This document shows positions 60,015-64,000 of a stretch of DNA of 64,000 nt, one piece after another (position 1 is the first letter of the stretch; each line of letters opens with the position of its first letter). The stretch is from Burkholderia sp. Nafp2/4-1b. GTDB lineage: Bacteria; Pseudomonadota; Gammaproteobacteria; Burkholderiales; Burkholderiaceae. The DNA lies in the NCBI RefSeq assembly GCF_003635165.1, contig NZ_ML058620.1, forward strand, positions 1 through 64,000, given 5' to 3'. The notes beneath the pieces are model-generated. The model was given only the letters and a program-made list of their open reading frames with translations. It did not search any database and was not told the DNA's origin. A program made the position numbers and the translations under genes.

Positions 60015-60595
60015 TGGCCGTCCGTCAAGCTGTCCGATTCGGCGCCGCATTCGCGCGCAAAGGCCAAGATCGATGCGTACGCAACTAATGGAACGCGCAT
60101 AGCGATCGGCCCCGAACGCCGCCACGTCGCGCGAATCGCATTCGGAAGTCCCGTCTTTCGTACCGCGCGAGTCCGCAAAGGTCGACGCCGTTCGCACCCA
60201 CGCCCACGCCCGCCGTTTCGTACTGTGGAATAACCGATGCGACGCGCGATTCGCGTACCGGAAAGCGACGTGCAGAAAGCGACACTACGTAACGCGCATG
60301 TCGCTACCGGACGAAAACGCCGCCATAATGCGCAACGCGACCGCGCGGATGCAACGCCCGCACCCCGAATCGGGCAAATTGCGAACCGGTGAGTCAACCG
60401 ACTGCCGCGCGTACCGGTATACTTCCACTCCTGCCTTTGTCCGGCATCGTGGCCGGGTGCCTGAAACAGTGGTCGTGGCGATGCGGCCCCGCAATGTTCC
60501 GCATCGGTGGCAGACAAGCCGCAGGCGATGCGGCGAACGCCGATGTGCGGAATGGCCGCACGAACCACACCTTATATTCCTGGTGGATTGAATTT
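60015..60595. other. 581-bp intergenic region
   Basis: No frame with coding character on either strand. It holds the upstream region of the ProQ/FinO gene, with an AT-rich spot (CTTATATTCC at 60571-60580) about 20 bases before its start. Nothing else recognised. Confidence 0.45.
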
Positions 60596-61258
60596 ATGGG
60601 TTTTGAACAACTTGCCGAATTGCGGGCGCAGCTCGCAGCCAAGGCCAAGCAGGAGCGCAACGCGAAGCGACCGGCGACGCAACCGGACGCTGGCGCGAAG
60701 CCGAAGTCCGGCGACCGGCCCGCTCGCGGGGCCAAATCGGGTGCCGTGGCCAAAGCGCCGTCCGGCGCCAAGCCCGCTTCGGCGAAGCCGTCGAAGCCGT
60801 CGACCCCGGTCGATCCGGTCATCGTCGCGATCGGCAAACTGCAGCGCCGCTTCCCGCGCGCGTTCCCGAAGAATCCGGCCCCGAAGGTGCCGCTGAAGGT
60901 CGGTATCTGGGACGACCTCGCCCGCGAAGCGCAGGCCATCGGCCTGAGCGAAGCCGAGCTGCGCGAGGCGATGTCCACGTGGTGCCGCGGCAATCGGTAC
61001 TGGTCGTGTCTCGTCGAAGACGCGGTGCGTGTCGATCTGCAAGGTAACGAAGCCGGGCGCGTGACGCATGACGACGCGGCCCGTGCGCGCCGGCTGAAGT
61101 CGCGTCGTCCGGGCAACAAGGGCGGTGCACAAGCGAAGGGCGCTCCGCAGCAGCCGAAGGCCGAAGCGCAGGCCGACGCCGCGCCGCAGCCGGCGGACGT
61201 GGAAGCCCCGGTCGACGCAGCACCGCAAGCCGAGCAGCAGACGGCAGCAAGCGAGTAA
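60596..61258 (+). CDS. ProQ/FinO domain RNA-binding protein
   Basis: A 220-residue ProQ/FinO family RNA chaperone. A Lys/Ala/Pro-rich linker of about 75 residues precedes the FinO domain: IVAIGKLQRRFPRAFPKNPA, KVPLKVGIWDDLAREAQAIG, EAELREAMSTWCRGNRYWSC. A basic RRLKSRRPGNKGGA stretch and a Gln/Ala/Pro-rich acidic tail follow. GGTGGA lies before the ATG at 60596. Such proteins bind structured sRNAs and 3' ends. The position of the domain in the middle, with two disordered arms, is common in Burkholderia ProQ-like proteins. Confidence 0.87.
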   Translation: MGFEQLAELRAQLAAKAKQERNAKRPATQPDAGAKPKSGDRPARGAKSGAVAKAPSGAKPASAKPSKPSTPVDPVIVAIGKLQRRFPRAFPKNPAPKVPLKVGIWDDLAREAQAIGLSEAELREAMSTWCRGNRYWSCLVEDAVRVDLQGNEAGRVTHDDAARARRLKSRRPGNKGGAQAKGAPQQPKAEAQADAAPQPADVEAPVDAAPQAEQQTAASE

Positions 61259-62060
61259 TACGCGACGCGTCGCCGCGTGAGCGCGCGGTGACGGCCTGCG
61301 TGCCCCGTGCATGCAGCGCATCCCACGACAGACCGACCTGTCCCCACTCGGGGTGGGTCGGGACCGCCTCTACGGCGACATCGCCGGTCAGTTTCCCATT
61401 ACCCCATCAGCATCGAACTGCCGATCGGCCTTGACGACGAAAGCGCGTCGGTGCACGCCGCATTGCACGATGCATCGCTTGTCGTGTCGAGCGAGCATGG
61501 CGGGCGGACCTCGAGCAGGGTCGAGGTGCATCGCGAGTTCACCGTGCCGTTCCCTTCGAGGAATCATTCTCAGACGCGTATTGCAGTGCGACTGCGAGTC
61601 GATACTTCCGGGAAAACGGTCGACGCGTATGGCATCGAGTTCGTCGCCGACGGACATCCATGTGGGTATTCGGCTCCAAAATATTGAGCTTTGCACACCA
61701 GCGGCGAATTGATCTGCATACCTATGTATATAGAAAGCCATGGAAACGCGTGAAATCCCGCCGTAGTGTGAAGAGCGGCGTGACGTCCCATTACGCCACC
61801 GCGCCCCCTCCCGCCGCTCCGTCTGCGCACCAGTTGGCGATCCGTAATGCAAACGCGATAATCTCCGCAACCGGAACCGCCGCATCGACATACATCGATT
61901 GCCGACAGCGCATGACACGACAGGCTCCGAAACCGACGCGATTCGGCCCGTCATCTCCAACATTGACGGGCACACGCAAACCATACGCATTGCCGGCACC
62001 ACGCGAAGCGTGTCGATCCCGTGGATTCAACGCCTTTAGTCGCCAGGTAAAAATCGCATC
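61259..62060. other. 802-bp region without a firm gene
   Basis: A rightward frame from about 61400 to a stop at 61687 has mild coding character (ISIELPIGLDDESASVHAAL, then RIAVRLRVDTSGKTVDAYGI) but only a GTG at 61307 as start and no recognisable family; it may be a small gene or a decayed one. The part from 61690 to 62060 is AT-richer (CATACCTATGTATATAGAAA near 61720) and contains the promoter region of the DMT transporter gene. No terminator seen. Confidence 0.35.
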
Positions 62061-63122
62061 ATGAACCCCAGACATTCCGCGATTCTCGTCGCGCTCACCG
62101 CCGCCGCGTTGTTCGGTGCCGCGACGCCGTTCGCCAAGGCGTTGCTTGGTGCAATGTCGCCGTTCATGGTCGCCGGGCTGTTCTATCTCGGCAGCGGGAT
62201 CGGCCTCGCGATCGGGATCCTGCTGCGTCGACTGCGCAACCGCCGCATGCCCGCCGAGGACGCAGCACCGCTGCAACCTGCAGACCTGCCGTGGCTCGCC
62301 GGCGCAATCGCGGCCGGCGGTATCGCGGGTCCGGCGCTGCTGATGCTCGGGCTATCGAGCACGCCGGCCGCGACGAGCGCGCTGCTGCTCAATCTCGAAG
62401 GTGTGCTGACGGCGATCATCGCGTGGGTCGTGTTCCGCGAGAACGTGGATCTCCAGGTGTTTCTCGGCATGGTTGCGATCGTCGCGGGCGGCACGCTGCT
62501 GTCGTGGGTGCCGGGGAGCACGGGCGTGCCGCTCGGCGCGCTGCTGATCGCGGGCGCCTGCCTGTGCTGGGCGGTCGACAACAACCTGACGCGCAAGGTC
62601 GCCGCGAACGACGCGATGGTCATCGCGTGCGTGAAGGGCCTGGTCGCCGGCCCGGTGAATATCGGCATCGCGCTCGCGACCGGCGCGTCGCTGCCGGCCC
62701 TTCCGGCCACGGCCGCCGCGATGTTGACGGGCCTCGGCGGCTACGGGATCAGTCTCGTGTTGTTCGTGGTCGCGCTGCGTCATCTCGGCAGCGCGCGCAC
62801 GGGCGCGTATTTCTCGGTGGCGCCGTTGTTCGGCGTCGTGTTGTCGTTGCTGATCTGGCCGGCGTTACCGTCCATCACGTTCTGGATCGCGGCCGCGCTG
62901 ATGGCGCTCGGCATCTGGCTGCACGTGCGCGAACGGCACGTGCATGAGCACGCGCACGAGCGGCTCGAGCATACGCACCGCCATCGGCACGATGAACATC
63001 ACCAGCACACGCACGACTTTCCGTACGACGGCGATGAACCGCACACGCATGCGCACGTGCATCTGCCGATCACGCACAGTCACGCGCATTTCCCCGACAT
63101 TCACCATCGCCATCGGCACTGA
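62061..63122 (+). CDS. EamA (DMT) family transporter with histidine-rich tail
   Basis: A 353-residue inner-membrane protein with two EamA domains and about 10 transmembrane segments (residues 5-293), starting LVALTAAALFGAATPFAKAL, with a LLLNLEGVLTAIIAWVVFRE segment in the first domain. The last 60 residues are hydrophilic and extraordinarily His-rich (HVHEHAHERLEHTHRHRHDE, HHQHTHDFPYDGDEPHTHAH), as in metal-handling proteins. I infer a role in transport or sensing of a transition metal such as Ni, Co or Zn; ordinary DMT exporters lack such tails. The gene is monocistronic. Confidence 0.88.
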   Translation: MNPRHSAILVALTAAALFGAATPFAKALLGAMSPFMVAGLFYLGSGIGLAIGILLRRLRNRRMPAEDAAPLQPADLPWLAGAIAAGGIAGPALLMLGLSSTPAATSALLLNLEGVLTAIIAWVVFRENVDLQVFLGMVAIVAGGTLLSWVPGSTGVPLGALLIAGACLCWAVDNNLTRKVAANDAMVIACVKGLVAGPVNIGIALATGASLPALPATAAAMLTGLGGYGISLVLFVVALRHLGSARTGAYFSVAPLFGVVLSLLIWPALPSITFWIAAALMALGIWLHVRERHVHEHAHERLEHTHRHRHDEHHQHTHDFPYDGDEPHTHAHVHLPITHSHAHFPDIHHRHRH

Positions 63123-63155
63123 TCGCGCGACCAGGGCGCGTGTCGGATATCTCAA

Positions 63156-63173
63156 GGTAGCCATTTATGGTGC
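63156..63173 (+). repeat. Isolated iteron-like sequence 11 kb from origin
   Basis: GGTAGCCATTTATGGTGC matches the origin iteron consensus GGTANCCNTTTATGGGAG at all but two or three positions. It lies between the DMT transporter and VOC genes, far from the array. Confidence 0.5.
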
Positions 63174-63233
63174 GGCGGTTTCGCGGCCACCGCGGCGCTC
63201 CTTGTCGATCGTTGCGGGTGACGAGCAGCCGCT

Positions 63234-63599
63234 TCAATCTTCCATCTGAATCAACCGGATCAACGAACCGTCCGGATCGATCAGCGCGCCCACGATGCCG
63301 CCCCACGCCTCGCGTTTCGGTCGATGCGCGCGCGGCCAGCCGGTCGTTTGCTCGGGAATGCCGGCTGCGAGCACCGCGTCGAAAAATGCGCCGACATCGG
63401 CGAGCCGGAAGCAGCAACTGAACCAGCTCGTGGCCGGATCGAGGTCAGGGTGCGGAAAGAACTCCAGCAACAGCTCACCACGTCGCAGGATCATCCAGCC
63501 GTCGTCGCGCCAGGTTTCGACGAAGCCGAGCTTCGCGTAGAAAAGCGACGTGGCCGCGAAATCGCGAGACGGCAGGTTGGGACTCGCCAGGTCGGTCAA
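63234..63599 (-). CDS. VOC family protein (glyoxalase/bleomycin-resistance fold)
   Basis: A 121-residue vicinal oxygen chelate protein similar to bleomycin-binding resistance proteins. Evidence: LASPNLPSRDFAATSLFYAK with LGFVETWRDDGWMILRRGEL, LLEFFPHPDLDPATSWFSCC and LIDPDGSLIRLIQ. I chose a TTG start at 63599 because GGAG lies seven bases before it and the protein then begins where the family does; an ATG at 63677 would add 26 residues without family support. Substrate unknown. Confidence 0.78.
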   Translation of the reverse strand: MTDLASPNLPSRDFAATSLFYAKLGFVETWRDDGWMILRRGELLLEFFPHPDLDPATSWFSCCFRLADVGAFFDAVLAAGIPEQTTGWPRAHRPKREAWGGIVGALIDPDGSLIRLIQMED

Positions 63600-63934
63600 G
63601 TTGCTGCTCCGGTGGGCGTTGCGATCGAACGAACGCGCGGGAAAGCGCGCGTACGGCTGTTGCGCATGATCGGTCAAACGATGCGTTGCGGCAAGCCATG
63701 CGGGCTCCCGTCGTGACTACGCTGCCGCGGAGACTGCGGCCCCGGACGGCAGCGATTGCAGTATGTGCTCATACGCACGCTCGTGCGCGTGTTCGAGTGC
63801 GGACGTCATCGTGCCCGCCGACACACCGACACACCGACACACCGACACGCCGACACGCCGACACGCCGATCGAGCGTTGCGCGTCGCGTCCAGTCGCGGC
63901 GTGCGACGGGGCACCATTGCAATCGACCGGGCGA
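63600..63934. other. 335-bp region with octamer repeat
   Basis: Between the VOC gene and the Mop gene. It contains an 8-bp tandem repeat (separate entry). A 30-codon leftward frame from about 63809 to 63717 (starting MTSALEHAHERAYEHILQSL) could encode a small protein, but it is too short to support. Confidence 0.4.
63818..63865. repeat. Octanucleotide tandem repeat, six copies
   Basis: Six tandem units of CCGACACA or CCGACACG (three of each), followed by a diverging CCGATCG. Length may vary by slippage between strains. Confidence 0.85.
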
Positions 63935-64000
63935 TCAGTCGACGCCGACGATCACGCTCGATGCCTTGAACATCGCAGACGCGGCCTTGCCGCTCGCGAG
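63935..64000 (-). CDS. Molybdopterin-binding (Mop/TOBE) protein, 3' end
   Basis: The leftward frame entering from the window edge encodes LASGKAASAMFKASSVIVGV before the final Asp and a TGA at 63935-63937. This matches the C-terminus of small Mop/TOBE molybdate-binding proteins (consensus ...G..A.A.IKASSV.L.V). The rest of the gene lies beyond the window. Confidence 0.7.
   Translation of the reverse strand, partial: LASGKAASAMFKASSVIVGVD

Noticed and set aside
63818-63865. CRISPR-like tandem repeats
   Set aside because: Units are 8 bp with no spacers, so this is a simple repeat.
63717-63917. Small leftward frame through the octamer repeat
   Set aside because: Most of it is translated repeat; only the last 30 codons look protein-like, too short to support.

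Overview
The window looks like part of a Burkholderia chromosome, most likely the third replicon (megaplasmid-like) of a Burkholderia cepacia complex species. The reasons are very high GC with strong GC3 bias, typical Burkholderia families (two DUF4148-type secreted proteins, GcvA-type LysR regulators, a fused permease/ATPase ABC protein), and a secondary-replicon origin. That origin at about 50.4-57.1 kb has a Rep_3-type initiator preceded by 18-bp iterons, followed by a convergent parAB pair with copies of the 16-bp palindrome GTTGTCACGTGACAAC. This is the parS type I associate with the third replicon of B. cenocepacia (from memory, not checked).

Layout. 0.3-7 kb: a small coiled-coil protein, an HD-domain alarmone-hydrolase-like protein with a DUF429 protein, and a YhaO/YhaN (SbcD/SbcC-like) pair. 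7.3-15.5 kb: a leftward operon of argininosuccinate-lyase family enzyme, polar amino-acid ABC transporter, two NodB-type deacetylases and an MmgE/PrpD protein, with a divergent LysR gene. 15.5-19.8 kb: a GNAT, then a GntR regulator divergent from a fumarase-superfamily lyase and a dicarboxylate carrier, with a double-palindrome operator between them. 19.9-36.1 kb: a leftward gene set with two GNATs, an MFS exporter, an amino-acid binding protein, a TonB-dependent receptor, four luciferase-superfamily flavin monooxygenases, a fused ABC permease/ATPase and its own TonB-ExbB-ExbD-ExbD. It resembles the S-(2-succino)cysteine / organosulfur salvage operons of Bacillus (ytmI and yxe operons) with an outer-membrane uptake system added. 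36.6-41.5 kb: GntR regulator, divergent DASS anion transporter and a large PHP/DUF3604-like metallohydrolase. 41.6-49.9 kb: a Gly/Ala-rich secreted protein, a RES/Xre toxin-antitoxin pair, two DUF4148 proteins, a dienelactone hydrolase, a remnant of a sulfonate-binding protein, LysR regulators and a second-type adenylosuccinate synthetase. 50-57.2 kb: replication and partition region. 57.4-64 kb: MBL hydrolase/TetR pair, flavodoxin-like protein, ProQ/FinO protein, His-tailed DMT transporter, VOC protein, and the 3' end of a molybdopterin-binding (Mop/TOBE) gene.

A recurring theme is chemistry on succinyl (fumarate/aspartate) adducts: ArgH-type lyase, a second fumarase-superfamily lyase with a C4-dicarboxylate carrier, an MmgE/PrpD protein, PurA, and the CmoJ/CmoO/SnaA-like set. 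I infer that much of 7-36 kb scavenges unusual N- or S-linked organic acids as carbon, nitrogen and sulfur sources. No tRNA, rRNA, CRISPR array or complete insertion sequence was seen.
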